NCBI GenBank assembly: GCA_904502005.1
Contig: CAJGDC010000009.1
Coordinates: 1-43,777, forward strand
DNA length: 43,777 nucleotides
Direction of reading: 5' to 3'
Source of the DNA: an uncultured Alistipes sp.
GTDB taxonomy: Bacteria; Bacteroidota; Bacteroidia; Bacteroidales; Rikenellaceae
Each line of letters opens with the position of its first letter. The first letter of the stretch is position 1. Shown piece by piece: positions 15,401 to 24,947 of this stretch. The notes beneath the pieces are model-generated. The model was not told the DNA's origin and made no database searches. It saw only the letters and a program-made list of their open reading frames with translations. A program made the position numbers and the translations under genes.

Positions 15401-16636
15401 TTATACGATTTTGCCGCCTAAAACTATATGCTCAATAAGAGGCGTATTATAGGCGTAGGTGAAGTATTCAAAGGATGATATAGGCTTTGTGATGAAGAAG
15501 TTCGCCACTTTGCCGACGGTTATAGAGCCATATTTATCGCTAATTCCCATAGCTGCAGCACCATTGAGCGTTGCTGCCCAAAGTGCCTCTGTAGGGGTCA
15601 TCCTCATACGAATTGAGGCTAGTGATGTTACAAAGCGCATATTGCCCGAAGGTGATGAGCCTGGGTTATAGTCCGAGGCGAGTGCTACAGCAAGCCCTGC
15701 GTCTATCATCTTGCGAGCTGGTGGGTAACTCATGCCGAGGAAAAATGCTGCGCCAGGTAGTAGGGTAGGCATTGTTGTGCTGCCTTTCAGAGCCTCAATC
15801 TCCTCCTCGCCACTACTCTCAAGGTGGTCTACTGACAGTGCACCGAGCTTAACGCCCAACTGTACACCACCCGAGTAGTCGAGTTCATTGGCGTGGATTT
15901 TTGCCTTTAGACCATATTCAGCAGCCTTTGAGACTATCTGCTCGGTCTGCTCTACTGTGAAAAATCCGCGGTCACAAAATACATCTACAAACTCAGCAAT
16001 GCCCTGCTTAGCAACCTCAGGTAGCATAGTGTCGCAGATAAGCTCTACATACTCTGTTTGACGACCTTTGTAGTTGCGAGGCACAGCATGAGCACCAAGA
16101 AATGTTGCCTTGACAGCCATTGGGGTGTTTTTTGCAATGCGACCAATCACGCGGAGCATCTTCAGCTCGTCCTCGGTAGTAAGTCCATAGCCCGACTTTA
16201 TCTCTATCGCGCCTGTACCCATAGCGATAACCTCATTCACTCGCTCCATAGCTTGATTGTAGAGCTCATCTTCAGAGGTGTTGTGTAGCCTATCTGCTGA
16301 GTTGAGGATACCTCCTCCACGAGCTGCAATCTCTTCGTAGCTCAGCCCATGAATCTTATCTACAAACTCTTGTTCACGGCTACCTGCATAGACAATATGG
16401 GTGTGCGAGTCGCAGTATGAGGGGAAGAGCATACCACCCTGGGCATCCAGCACTTCGTAGCCTTCGCTACTCGGACAACTATCCATGCTTCCGAAGGCGG
16501 TAATAACACCATCTTCAGCGGTTAGATAGGCATTGTCTATCCGCTCCATGCTATCCATATCAGTACCACTAATGCGTGTACGGCGTTGAGTGTCAATGCC
16601 GACTATGGTACCTATGTTTATAATAAGAAGTCTCAT
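15401..16636 (-). CDS. hutI: Imidazolonepropionase HutI
   Basis: HutI hydrolyses 4-imidazolone-5-propionate to N-formimino-L-glutamate, the third step of histidine breakdown. The 411-residue protein is an amidohydrolase: metal ligands in H78-T-H80 (SHTHIVYAGSRE), then KSGYGLT, FLGAHAVP, IHANELDYSGG, SVDHLE and ASDYNPGS. The length is typical. Its ATG overlaps the hutH stop by 4 nt, and its own stop is 2 nt from the symporter start. Confidence 0.96.
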   Translation of the reverse strand: MRLLIINIGTIVGIDTQRRTRISGTDMDSMERIDNAYLTAEDGVITAFGSMDSCPSSEGYEVLDAQGGMLFPSYCDSHTHIVYAGSREQEFVDKIHGLSYEEIAARGGGILNSADRLHNTSEDELYNQAMERVNEVIAMGTGAIEIKSGYGLTTEDELKMLRVIGRIAKNTPMAVKATFLGAHAVPRNYKGRQTEYVELICDTMLPEVAKQGIAEFVDVFCDRGFFTVEQTEQIVSKAAEYGLKAKIHANELDYSGGVQLGVKLGALSVDHLESSGEEEIEALKGSTTMPTLLPGAAFFLGMSYPPARKMIDAGLAVALASDYNPGSSPSGNMRFVTSLASIRMRMTPTEALWAATLNGAAAMGISDKYGSITVGKVANFFITKPISSFEYFTYAYNTPLIEHIVLGGKIV

Positions 16637-18117
16637 TTATAGCTCTGTAAGAAGTTTATTGAGGCGTCAATAAGTGGGTACATAACCCTGTCATTGTCAA
16701 TATATGGAACAACCTTGCGATACTTTTCTACAAGTCGCTCAACAGACTCTGAAGAGCGCAGTGGACGGCGGAATTCAAGAGCTTGAGCGGCATTGAAGAG
16801 CTCTATGGCAAGAACGCGCTCGGTGTTATCTACCACACGGGCTAGCTTTGTTGCTGCATTTGAGCCCATACTTACATGGTCCTCCTGACTCTGCGAAGAT
16901 GGAATAGAGTCTACCGATGCCGGCATACAGAGCCCCTTATTCTGGCTGACAATAGATGCAGCGGTGTACTGCGGAATCATAAATCCACTATTTAGACCCG
17001 GCTTGGCAACAAGGAATGAAGGAAGACCTCGGCTACCCGAAATTAGACGGTATGTTCTGCGCTCGGAGATATTGGCAAGCTCTGCAACGGCAATGGCAAG
17101 GAAGTCCATTGCAAGGGCTATAGGCTGACCGTGGAAGTTACCTGCGCTGACAACCATATCCTGCTCAGGAAATACTGTCGGATTGTCTGTAACGCTGTTA
17201 ATCTCATTCTCCAAAACGGTTGATACATAGGCTATTGTATCCTTTGTTGCACCGTGTACCTGTGGTATGCAACGGAACGAGTATGGATCTTGAACGTGTG
17301 CCTTCTTTTGGTTGAGAATTTGGCTACCCTCAAGAAGTGAACGCATTGTTCGTGCGGTCTCAATCTGTCCGCGGTGGCTACGCACTATGTGCACCTCGTC
17401 GCAGAAAGGCTCTATACGACCATCAAAGGCGTCAAGCGATACCGCTGCAATCTTATCGGCCTGACTGCTAAGCCTGATAGACTTGAGTAGCGACCATACT
17501 CCATAGGCGCTCATAAATTGGGTGCCATTGAGCAGAGCAAGACCCTCTTTTGACTGCAGAGATATAGGCTCCCAGCCAAACTGCTCCATAACCTCTGATG
17601 TAGGAATCGGCATACCCTCAACCTCAACCTCTCCAAGACCTAAAAGTGGCAGGCATAGGTGTGCAAGAGGAGCAAGGTCGCCCGAAGCGCCAAGTGAGCC
17701 CTGCTGATAAACAACAGGCAGAATGTTGTTGTTAAACATCTCTATAAGTCGCTCTACGGTAGCAAGTTGAACGCCCGAGTGACCATAGCTCAGTGATTGT
17801 ACCTTGAGTAACAACATCAGCTTTACAATCTGACTTGGTACTCTGTCACCCGTGCCACAAGCGTGTGACATCACAAGATTTTTCTGTAGTGTGCCCAGCT
17901 CGTCTGCGCTGATACTTATGTTACATAGTGAGCCGAAGCCGGTAGTGATGCCGTAGATAGGCTCTGTTTGGCTCTCCATTTTGCTGTCAAGATACTCACG
18001 ACAGCGGACAATGCGATTCTGAGCATCCTTGCTCAGTGCAATGGTGATGTTATTCTCAAGAATCTCACCTACGCGCTCAATAGTCAGTCGCTCAGCTGAT
18101 ATATAGTGTAGTTCCAT
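16633..18117 (-). CDS. hutH: Histidine ammonia-lyase HutH
   Basis: HutH removes ammonia from L-histidine to give trans-urocanate. The 494-residue protein has the A144-S145-G146 triad (GSLGASGDLAPLAH) that cyclises into the MIO cofactor, the Y55 region (PIYGITTGFG) and the conserved NGTQFMSAYG and FHGQPIA segments. Its start codon shares one base with the hutU stop (TAATG), and its stop overlaps the hutI start by 4 nt, so translation is coupled across the set. Confidence 0.97.
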   Translation of the reverse strand: MELHYISAERLTIERVGEILENNITIALSKDAQNRIVRCREYLDSKMESQTEPIYGITTGFGSLCNISISADELGTLQKNLVMSHACGTGDRVPSQIVKLMLLLKVQSLSYGHSGVQLATVERLIEMFNNNILPVVYQQGSLGASGDLAPLAHLCLPLLGLGEVEVEGMPIPTSEVMEQFGWEPISLQSKEGLALLNGTQFMSAYGVWSLLKSIRLSSQADKIAAVSLDAFDGRIEPFCDEVHIVRSHRGQIETARTMRSLLEGSQILNQKKAHVQDPYSFRCIPQVHGATKDTIAYVSTVLENEINSVTDNPTVFPEQDMVVSAGNFHGQPIALAMDFLAIAVAELANISERRTYRLISGSRGLPSFLVAKPGLNSGFMIPQYTAASIVSQNKGLCMPASVDSIPSSQSQEDHVSMGSNAATKLARVVDNTERVLAIELFNAAQALEFRRPLRSSESVERLVEKYRKVVPYIDNDRVMYPLIDASINFLQSYK

Positions 18118-20144
18118 TATTGAAGTGATTTTTTGATTAGGTTTTCGTCTGCAAAGTTAGGTAGTGTGACCTGTAGCTCTGGAGTTACCTCCATCTGGCG
18201 GCGTATAGCATCAATAGCACCCTTGTTGCGAGCCCAGCTACGGCGGGCAATGCCGTTGTTGACATCCCACAGCAGCATCTCGCGGATATGGCGAGCCGAG
18301 TCGTCGCTACCATCTATGACCATGCCGAAGCCTCCATTGATAACCTCGCCCCAGCCTACGCCGCCACCATTGTGGATAGATACCCACGTAGCACCGCGGA
18401 AACTATCGCCAATAACGTTGTGAACAGCCATGTCGGCAGTAAGGTTAGAGCCGTCGTAGATGTTAGAGGTCTCGCGATATGGAGAGTCGGTTCCCGAAAC
18501 ATCGTGGTGGTCGCGACCAAGAACTATAGGTGCTGAAATCTCGCCAGAAGCAATGGCGCGGTTAAACGCCTCTGCAATCTTCATTCGACCCTGACAATCT
18601 GCATATAGTATTCGTGCCTGCGAGCCTACAACAAGACGATTCTTACCAGCCTCGACAATCCAGTGAATGTTATCCTCAAGCTGACCTACGATATCTTTTG
18701 GTGCACTCTTAGCAATCTCACGCAACACATCTGCCGCTATGTGGTCGGTAGCCTCCAGGTCCTCAGGCTTGCCTGATGTACAAACCCAGCGGAATGGACC
18801 AAAGCCGTAGTCAAAGAACATAGGGCCCATAATGTCCTGAACATAAGATGGATAGCGGAAAGTAATTCCATCCTCTGCCATAATATCTGCCCCTGCACGA
18901 GAGCTTTCAAGTAGGAAGGCGTTGCCGTAGTCAAAGAAGTACATTCCGCGAGCAGTAAGCTTGTTTATGGCTGCTACCTGTCGGCGAAGTGACTCCTGCA
19001 CAGCTGCACGGAAGCGCTCTGGTTCCTCTGCCATCATTCGGTTTGACTCCTCGTAACTATAGCCAACAGGGTAGTAACCTCCCGCCCATGGATTGTGGAG
19101 CGAGGTCTGGTCTGAGCCTAGATCTACAGCGATATTCTCCTCTGCAAGTCGCTCCCAAAGGTCTACAACATTGCCTACATAGGCGAGTGAAACAACCTCC
19201 TTTGCTGCTACAGCACCTTTAACTCTTGCTACGAGTTCGTCAAGTGAGTAGAGCAACTCATCTACCCAACCCTGCGCGTGGCGCTTCTCGGCGGCCTTTG
19301 GATTTATCTCGGCAACGACACTTACTACCTGCGAGATATTGCCCGCCTTTGGCTGTGCGCCCGACATGCCTCCAAGACCAGAGGAGATAAACAACATGCC
19401 TCGGGCATCTGTCTGACCCTCTTTGTAACGCTTGCGAGCTGCATTCATTACGGTGATAGTTGTGCCGTGAACAATACCCTGCGGACCTATATACATATAT
19501 GAGCCAGCGGTCATCTGTCCATACTGTGATACGCCCATTGCATTGAGTCGCTCCCAGTCGTCCGGCTTAGAGTAGTTTGGAATAACCATGCCGTTTGTAA
19601 CAACTACGCGCGGTGCATCAGGGTGTGATGGAAACAAACCAAGCGGATGGCCTGAATACATTACAAGCGTCTGGTTATCAGTCATCTGACTTAGGTATTT
19701 CATTGTTAGACGATACTGTGCCCAATTCTGAAAAACTGCACCATTGCCACCATAAGTAATCAGCTCGTGCGGATGCTGTGCCACCGCCTTGTCAAGGTTA
19801 TTTTGTATCATTAGCATTATAGCCGCTGCCTGACGAGAACGAGCAGGGTAGTGGTCTATAGGACGTGCATACATCTCGTATTCAGGGCGAAAACGATACA
19901 TATATATTCGCCCATACTTTCTGAGCTCCTCGGCAAACTCTGGAGCGAGCGTTTCGTGGTGCTTTGGGTCAAAGTATCGCAGAGCATTGGCAAGGGCAAG
20001 CTCTTTCTGCTCTGGCGTAAGGATATCCTTACGCTTTGGGGCGTGATTTATTGTTGTATCGTATGGCTTAGGTGTGGGGAGAGTCTCTGGGATACCAGCA
20101 GTGATGCTCTCTTGAAACTCGCTAAGTGTCATATCTTTATCCAA
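18117..20144 (-). CDS. hutU: Urocanate hydratase HutU, long form
   Basis: Urocanase adds water to urocanate to give 4-imidazolone-5-propionate using tightly bound NAD+ as an electrophile. The 675-residue protein has YIGPQGIVHGT near 218-228, the NAD-binding glycine run GLGGMSGAQPKAG at 256-268, and the active-site CTSGKPEDLEATD segment near residue 455. It is about 120 residues longer than the Pseudomonas and Bacillus enzymes and close in length to the animal enzyme, as is usual in Bacteroidetes. It overlaps ftcD by 8 nt. Confidence 0.96.
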   Translation of the reverse strand: MDKDMTLSEFQESITAGIPETLPTPKPYDTTINHAPKRKDILTPEQKELALANALRYFDPKHHETLAPEFAEELRKYGRIYMYRFRPEYEMYARPIDHYPARSRQAAAIMLMIQNNLDKAVAQHPHELITYGGNGAVFQNWAQYRLTMKYLSQMTDNQTLVMYSGHPLGLFPSHPDAPRVVVTNGMVIPNYSKPDDWERLNAMGVSQYGQMTAGSYMYIGPQGIVHGTTITVMNAARKRYKEGQTDARGMLFISSGLGGMSGAQPKAGNISQVVSVVAEINPKAAEKRHAQGWVDELLYSLDELVARVKGAVAAKEVVSLAYVGNVVDLWERLAEENIAVDLGSDQTSLHNPWAGGYYPVGYSYEESNRMMAEEPERFRAAVQESLRRQVAAINKLTARGMYFFDYGNAFLLESSRAGADIMAEDGITFRYPSYVQDIMGPMFFDYGFGPFRWVCTSGKPEDLEATDHIAADVLREIAKSAPKDIVGQLEDNIHWIVEAGKNRLVVGSQARILYADCQGRMKIAEAFNRAIASGEISAPIVLGRDHHDVSGTDSPYRETSNIYDGSNLTADMAVHNVIGDSFRGATWVSIHNGGGVGWGEVINGGFGMVIDGSDDSARHIREMLLWDVNNGIARRSWARNKGAIDAIRRQMEVTPELQVTLPNFADENLIKKSLQ

Positions 20145-21831
20145 TTTTTTGATTTACAATTTGAAGAATCTCTGCCTCTTGTGCTACCGCCTTTTGTGCA
20201 ATCTCAGCAGCCTCGCTGATAAGACGCTCTGCAACCTCTCTATCCTTAAGTCCTGCGGCGTTAATCTTTACATTCAACTCTGCTCCAAGAACGGCACTGC
20301 GGGCAGCAAGTGCGCCCACGCCAGCATCAGAAACGGAGTTAGGGTTGCCAATCTCAGCCATCGCCTTAACAATCTCAAAACACTCGAATGAAGCCTTCAT
20401 GGTCTTCAGTGGAACCTCTGTGGCATAGAGAGTTGCACTTTGTAGTGCAGCACTACGAGCAGCCTTCTCCTCAGCGGTGGTCTTAGGCATCGCAAAGACC
20501 GCCATGATGCGGTTAAAGGCCTCGGTATCTTCGTCTACAAGAGCAAGTAGACGGCTCACAAGCTCCTGTCCACGCTCGGCGTAGTCGGAAAACTCCTCCC
20601 AGCGCTCATCCCAACCGGCCTTGTGTGACGAGAGGTTGGCAACCATAGTGCCTAATGCCGCTGCAAGAGCACCCATATATGCTGATATAGAGCCACCGCC
20701 AGGTGCCGGAGACTCGCTTGCTGTCTCAAGAGCAAACTCTGTGCAGGTCATATCTACCAAGCGCTTTGAGGTGTTGTCTGCAAGCATGTATTCAATAATC
20801 TTCTCCTCCGGCTTGAATGGCTTTAGCTCGTCAAGTCCCATGCTCTTGACTGCCATGCGGATAATCTCACTCTCGGCAATACCTACAGAGCGGTGCTGCT
20901 TGCGAAGGAAGTACTTGCCGGCCTTAATAAGTGTGCGCTTTGGTACAAGACCGACAATCTCTGTTCCAGTTACACGAATACCTCTTTCATTAGCTGCACG
21001 GCAGACCTCGTCAAAGGCTACGTGGAGTGGTGTGAGAGCGATGTCTGTGATGTTCATTGATACCTGTGCAATGCCGTACTCCTCAATAAACCAACCAATT
21101 GCCTTTGTGCCCTTGAGTGTTCCTGGGCGCATCAGAGGCTCACCATTCTCGTCTGTTACGACCTTGCCGATTATAGGATTTCCCTCGCGTACTGGGCGAC
21201 CCTTCTCACGAACGTCAAAGGCAATTGCGTTAGCGCGACGGGTAGAGGTGGTGTTGAGATTGTAGTTTACTGCAATAAGGAAATCTCTAGCACCAACAGC
21301 TGTAGCGCCACTTCTGGCAGTGCTCTCATTCCACACCTCTCCGCCAAAGTCTGGTGCAGAGGCAGGATCGGTAAAGCGCTGCGCTAAAGCCTCATACTCG
21401 CCTTCGCGACATACTGCAAGATTCTTGCGCTCAGGTGTAAATGCCGCTGCCTCGTAACAGTAAACGGGGATATTTAGCTCCGTAGCTATTCGCTTGCCAA
21501 GCGCTCGTGCAAGTTCGGCGCACTCCTCAAGGGTTATACCCGATACTGGCACAAGCGGAAGAACATCTGTTGCACCCATACGTGGATGGGCTCCCTTGTG
21601 TTTGCGCATATCTATCAACTCTGCTGCACGCTTTACACCTGCAAAAGCAGCCTCAACCACATCTTCAGGTGAGCCGGCAAATGTTACTACAGTGCGGTTT
21701 GTCGCCTCGCCCGGATCTACATCGAGCAGTCTGACATTTGCAGCGGCTGTTATTGCCGAGGTAATCTGATTTATAACCTCCATATCGCGTCCCTCGCTAA
21801 AGTTGGGTACGCACTCAATAATTCTCTTCAT
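20137..21831 (-). CDS. ftcD: Bifunctional glutamate formimidoyltransferase / formimidoyl-THF cyclodeaminase
   Basis: This fused enzyme takes the formimino group from formiminoglutamate to THF, then releases ammonia to give 5,10-methenyl-THF. Residues 1 to about 330 are the transferase, with the catalytic H82 in KGAHPRMGATDVLP. From about 355 to 564 is the helical cyclodeaminase, opening with SPAPGGGSISAYMGALAA. At 564 residues it matches the animal-type fusion. It leads the hut unit, and the promoter at 21857-21888 lies directly upstream. Because the transferase step comes last in the pathway, the gene order is roughly the reverse of the reaction order. Confidence 0.96.
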   Translation of the reverse strand: MKRIIECVPNFSEGRDMEVINQITSAITAAANVRLLDVDPGEATNRTVVTFAGSPEDVVEAAFAGVKRAAELIDMRKHKGAHPRMGATDVLPLVPVSGITLEECAELARALGKRIATELNIPVYCYEAAAFTPERKNLAVCREGEYEALAQRFTDPASAPDFGGEVWNESTARSGATAVGARDFLIAVNYNLNTTSTRRANAIAFDVREKGRPVREGNPIIGKVVTDENGEPLMRPGTLKGTKAIGWFIEEYGIAQVSMNITDIALTPLHVAFDEVCRAANERGIRVTGTEIVGLVPKRTLIKAGKYFLRKQHRSVGIAESEIIRMAVKSMGLDELKPFKPEEKIIEYMLADNTSKRLVDMTCTEFALETASESPAPGGGSISAYMGALAAALGTMVANLSSHKAGWDERWEEFSDYAERGQELVSRLLALVDEDTEAFNRIMAVFAMPKTTAEEKAARSAALQSATLYATEVPLKTMKASFECFEIVKAMAEIGNPNSVSDAGVGALAARSAVLGAELNVKINAAGLKDREVAERLISEAAEIAQKAVAQEAEILQIVNQKIG

Positions 21832-21856
21832 AGTACGAAACTAAATTTTTGGTTAT

Positions 21857-21888
21857 CAAAGATAGAGATAAATTTTGGGTTTTGCAAA
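21857..21888 (-). promoter_or_regulatory. Promoter of the hut unit
   Basis: On the minus strand, TTTG at 21888-21885, a 20-nt spacer and TATCTTTG at 21864-21857 match the Bacteroidetes consensus with one extra spacer base. The leader is about 20 nt. No clear operator palindrome for a histidine- or urocanate-responsive regulator was seen, and no HutC-like regulator gene is in the window. Confidence 0.75.
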
Positions 21889-22054
21889 CGATTTGGTAAT
21901 TTTGGTGTAAATATCAGATTTACAGATACTTATATGTAATTGTGTAAATTGAGTGATAAAATTTGTCAAATTTATCCCGTAAAAGTGAATTTTTTATCGT
22001 ATCTTGCGCCGTTAAATGTAAACTAATTAATATATTATATTAAATCACATTTTT

Positions 22055-24880
22055 ATGAAAAAAATTACATTGATTATCTCTCGCTTGATGGTTGTTCTTG
22101 CGGCAGTAGCATTTATTGCTTGTGAGGGTCAAAAAAGTGAGATTGACAACACGGATCCAAATCCAGAGGAGAAACCAGATCCAAAGCCGGAGCCAGAGCC
22201 AGATCCGGAGCTTACATTTAAGTTTGCTGCAGAGTTTGTTGAGGCTGGTTCTTCAAGCGCAACAGTAAAGATTACTACTGAGAACATCGCTCAGTATGCT
22301 TATTCTGTTGAGACCTCTGACACTACTCTTACTCCAGAGCTTATCTTTGCAAAGGGTGAGCCTACACCATGTGTTGATGGTGAGGAGATTGTTGAGATTA
22401 AGTCACTCAGCCCAAACACCGACTATGTAGTACTCTTTGCCGGTGCAACAGTTCAGGATGAGTATTATGAGCAGGTTGTTAAGGTAACTTTCAAGACCGC
22501 TTCATTTACTGAGGAGCTTACTATTTACGACATTGACTACATGTCGTTCTCAGCTCACTTCAACTTCCCTAAGGATAAGGTTCTTGAGGGCAATGTAATC
22601 AAGTGGGGTCTTGTTGAGTTCCCAGTTTATTACACCAACCGTAATATGAAGCTCTTCTCTGATGCGGAGATGCTCAACATGAACGATGATGTTTACCACA
22701 ACTACGTTACCGAGTCTACAACTTGGTTGTTCAATGAGGAGAATAGCTATATTGGCACTCCTAGCGATGAGGCTCCAGTATACTACGATCCAATTGTTCC
22801 TGGTCAGCCAATGTATTTTATGCTTGGTGAGTTCGCATATAGCCCAGAGGATCACTGGGGTTGGGGTAGCGGATATTACAATGCGCTCTTTAACTTCAAC
22901 AACTTCTCTGCTGATTACTATGCAACCGGTAAGCTTCCTGAGAGCGAGAAGTACTGGTATGGTTACAACAAGAAGGTATTTGTACAGGCTAAGCAACCTG
23001 AGAAGATGAGTGCTAAGCCAGAGGTTACCTTCAACCTCACTCCACTTGGCGGTAGCGTTACTATCGATATGCCAGATAGCGCTTATGGTATGTGTGTCGG
23101 TATGATGGATACAGGTACAATGCTCGAGCTTCTTCCACTGCTCAATAACGACCGTAGCCTTATTCAGTGGTACATCACCTCATACCACTCATTCATGAGC
23201 GGTATCTCATTCACAGTCTTTAGCGATACAACCGTAAGACTTGAGGATTACTACTACATGAGACAGGGTGTTAACTATACACTTTACGTTACTACTTTGG
23301 GCGATGAGTATGGTGCTAAGCAGAGCTACAAGACCTTTGACTTCACCCTTCCAAAGCCTACAAAGCCAGCTCCTACAGCCTCTGTTCAGGCAACTGTTAA
23401 CCCTGAGACTAAGAAAGATGAGCACGACTTTGTGTGGTTTAACCTCAAGTGTACCTCTTCAAATGCTATTGCTGCGAAGTATCTTGCAAACTACGAGCGT
23501 GAGTGGGCATCAATGGTTAGCCAGACAATGAAGGGTCTCAATGTATCTGAGCAGGAGGCTATCGATTACATGCTTCAGACCTATGGCGCTGACCTTACGG
23601 CTGAGGAGCTTGCAGCTATTAACCAGGCTGATGGTTGGAATATCAACTTCTCTACCCGCCCAGATGCAACAACAGTTTGTGGTCTTAGCGTTATGAACGA
23701 TGAGGGTACCTGGGCATCTGCTATTGACATGAAGCGTTCAGCTAAGGAGCCAAATGCAACACCTGTATCGTCTACACTCTTTGAGGATCTTAAGGGTGAG
23801 TGGACCGCTACAACTACTATCCGCTATAACCACTGGCACTACTGTAGCAATCCAAACGACCCTAACCACGACTGTGGTCACAAGGTTGGTCACGATGCTA
23901 ACTATATTGTTGGCGAGAGCGATGGTAATAACTACACCGTACAGGCTACTGAGCAGATTTCAAGTAAGGTTATCATTGGTGAGGTAGGTTATGAGAAGAC
24001 CCTTCCTGAGGAGGTTTATAACTACTTCTTCGAGGCTTCAAATCTTAAGACTAAGGAGCAGGTTGATGCAGTCTACAACCAGTTTAAGGGTGCAGTAGAT
24101 GACTTTAATGCAAATGTTCGTGGTCAGAATCGTATCCTCTGCCAGGGCTTCAGCCTTGAGTATGACGCTGATATTATCAACTGTCAGATTCCTGAGCACA
24201 CTGGTGCACCAGATGGTAAGATTCCTGCAAAGTACGCAAGCCCATACGAGCTATTTATTGCTGACGCTGAGACATACTCTGCATACAACTATGAGTCTCC
24301 AGTCTTTGACTTCGGACCAAAGTGGTATCTTGAGGTTGGTGCTGATGGTAAGGTAACAGCTCCATTCAACACAGGTTACTTCTCACCTATGGCACAGTGG
24401 TATGAGAATGTATTCCAGTTTATCGCAGCTTGTAGCCGTGCAACCATGGCAGTTGGTAGCTTCCCAGTAGAGATTTCTGCTGATAAGAACACAATTACTA
24501 TCAACCCATTCAAGCACACATTTAAGCTTAAGGATGATAATGGTGTTGAGACTAGCTATACTGAGGATTTCTATCCACAGATTGCTCGCGATGCTGGTAA
24601 TGGCCAGTATCAGCTCTACAGTATGATTGTTGCTCCAATCGTTCTCACTCGTAACGGTGCTGCTGCCCCTGCTGCTCAAACTTCAGAGGTTGCACCAATG
24701 AGCACAAACCTTAAGTCTGTAGATAACGTTTCATCTCGTCAGGCTCCAAAGAGCCGTACAGCTCTTCCATTGGTTGAGAATGTAAAGGCTCCTGAGGTTG
24801 TTAAGTATCGTCTTCAGAGTGCTGAGGAGCTCCGCGACTCATTCAAGCGTGTAGCTGAGAAGCGTTACTCACGTAACTAA
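22055..24880 (+). CDS. Large surface lipoprotein of unknown function (941 residues)
   Basis: The signal peptide ends in a lipobox at C23 (FIACEG), followed by an acidic Pro/Glu/Asp/Lys spacer at about 31-52. Residues about 53-150 form a fibronectin-type-III-like domain (FVEAGSSSATVKI...LSPNTDYVVLFAG). Further beta-rich domains follow, and a segment at 593-613 is packed with His and Cys (H593, H595, C597, H605, C607, H609, H613), which may bind metal. The C-terminal 70 residues are low-complexity and basic. I do not recognise the family. Codon use is strongly biased (GCT, CGT, AAG), suggesting high expression. It is the first gene of a unit with the DUF6029-type barrel and the Omp28-type lipoprotein. 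The promoter is not clear; a weak TATCTTGC lies near 22000. Confidence 0.75.
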   Translation: MKKITLIISRLMVVLAAVAFIACEGQKSEIDNTDPNPEEKPDPKPEPEPDPELTFKFAAEFVEAGSSSATVKITTENIAQYAYSVETSDTTLTPELIFAKGEPTPCVDGEEIVEIKSLSPNTDYVVLFAGATVQDEYYEQVVKVTFKTASFTEELTIYDIDYMSFSAHFNFPKDKVLEGNVIKWGLVEFPVYYTNRNMKLFSDAEMLNMNDDVYHNYVTESTTWLFNEENSYIGTPSDEAPVYYDPIVPGQPMYFMLGEFAYSPEDHWGWGSGYYNALFNFNNFSADYYATGKLPESEKYWYGYNKKVFVQAKQPEKMSAKPEVTFNLTPLGGSVTIDMPDSAYGMCVGMMDTGTMLELLPLLNNDRSLIQWYITSYHSFMSGISFTVFSDTTVRLEDYYYMRQGVNYTLYVTTLGDEYGAKQSYKTFDFTLPKPTKPAPTASVQATVNPETKKDEHDFVWFNLKCTSSNAIAAKYLANYEREWASMVSQTMKGLNVSEQEAIDYMLQTYGADLTAEELAAINQADGWNINFSTRPDATTVCGLSVMNDEGTWASAIDMKRSAKEPNATPVSSTLFEDLKGEWTATTTIRYNHWHYCSNPNDPNHDCGHKVGHDANYIVGESDGNNYTVQATEQISSKVIIGEVGYEKTLPEEVYNYFFEASNLKTKEQVDAVYNQFKGAVDDFNANVRGQNRILCQGFSLEYDADIINCQIPEHTGAPDGKIPAKYASPYELFIADAETYSAYNYESPVFDFGPKWYLEVGADGKVTAPFNTGYFSPMAQWYENVFQFIAACSRATMAVGSFPVEISADKNTITINPFKHTFKLKDDNGVETSYTEDFYPQIARDAGNGQYQLYSMIVAPIVLTRNGAAAPAAQTSEVAPMSTNLKSVDNVSSRQAPKSRTALPLVENVKAPEVVKYRLQSAEELRDSFKRVAEKRYSRN

Positions 24881-24897
24881 TAATTAACCACTACAAT

Positions 24898-24925
24898 CAG
24901 AAACTCTCCAGCTGGGGAGTTTCTG
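24898..24925 (+). terminator. Intercistronic hairpin
   Basis: CAGAAACTCTCC pairs with GGGGAGTTTCTG (one G-T wobble) around a short loop, between the 941-residue lipoprotein gene and the DUF6029-type gene. It lacks a T-run, so it may partly terminate or may protect the upstream message, giving more of the first product than of the next two. Confidence 0.6.
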
Positions 24926-24947
24926 GTCGTATCTGAACACAATGTTT

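Noticed and set aside
21832..22054. Strong plus-strand promoter for the 941-residue lipoprotein
   Set aside because: Only TATCTTGC near 22000 resembles a -7 element, and no -33 element fits, so no promoter is claimed.
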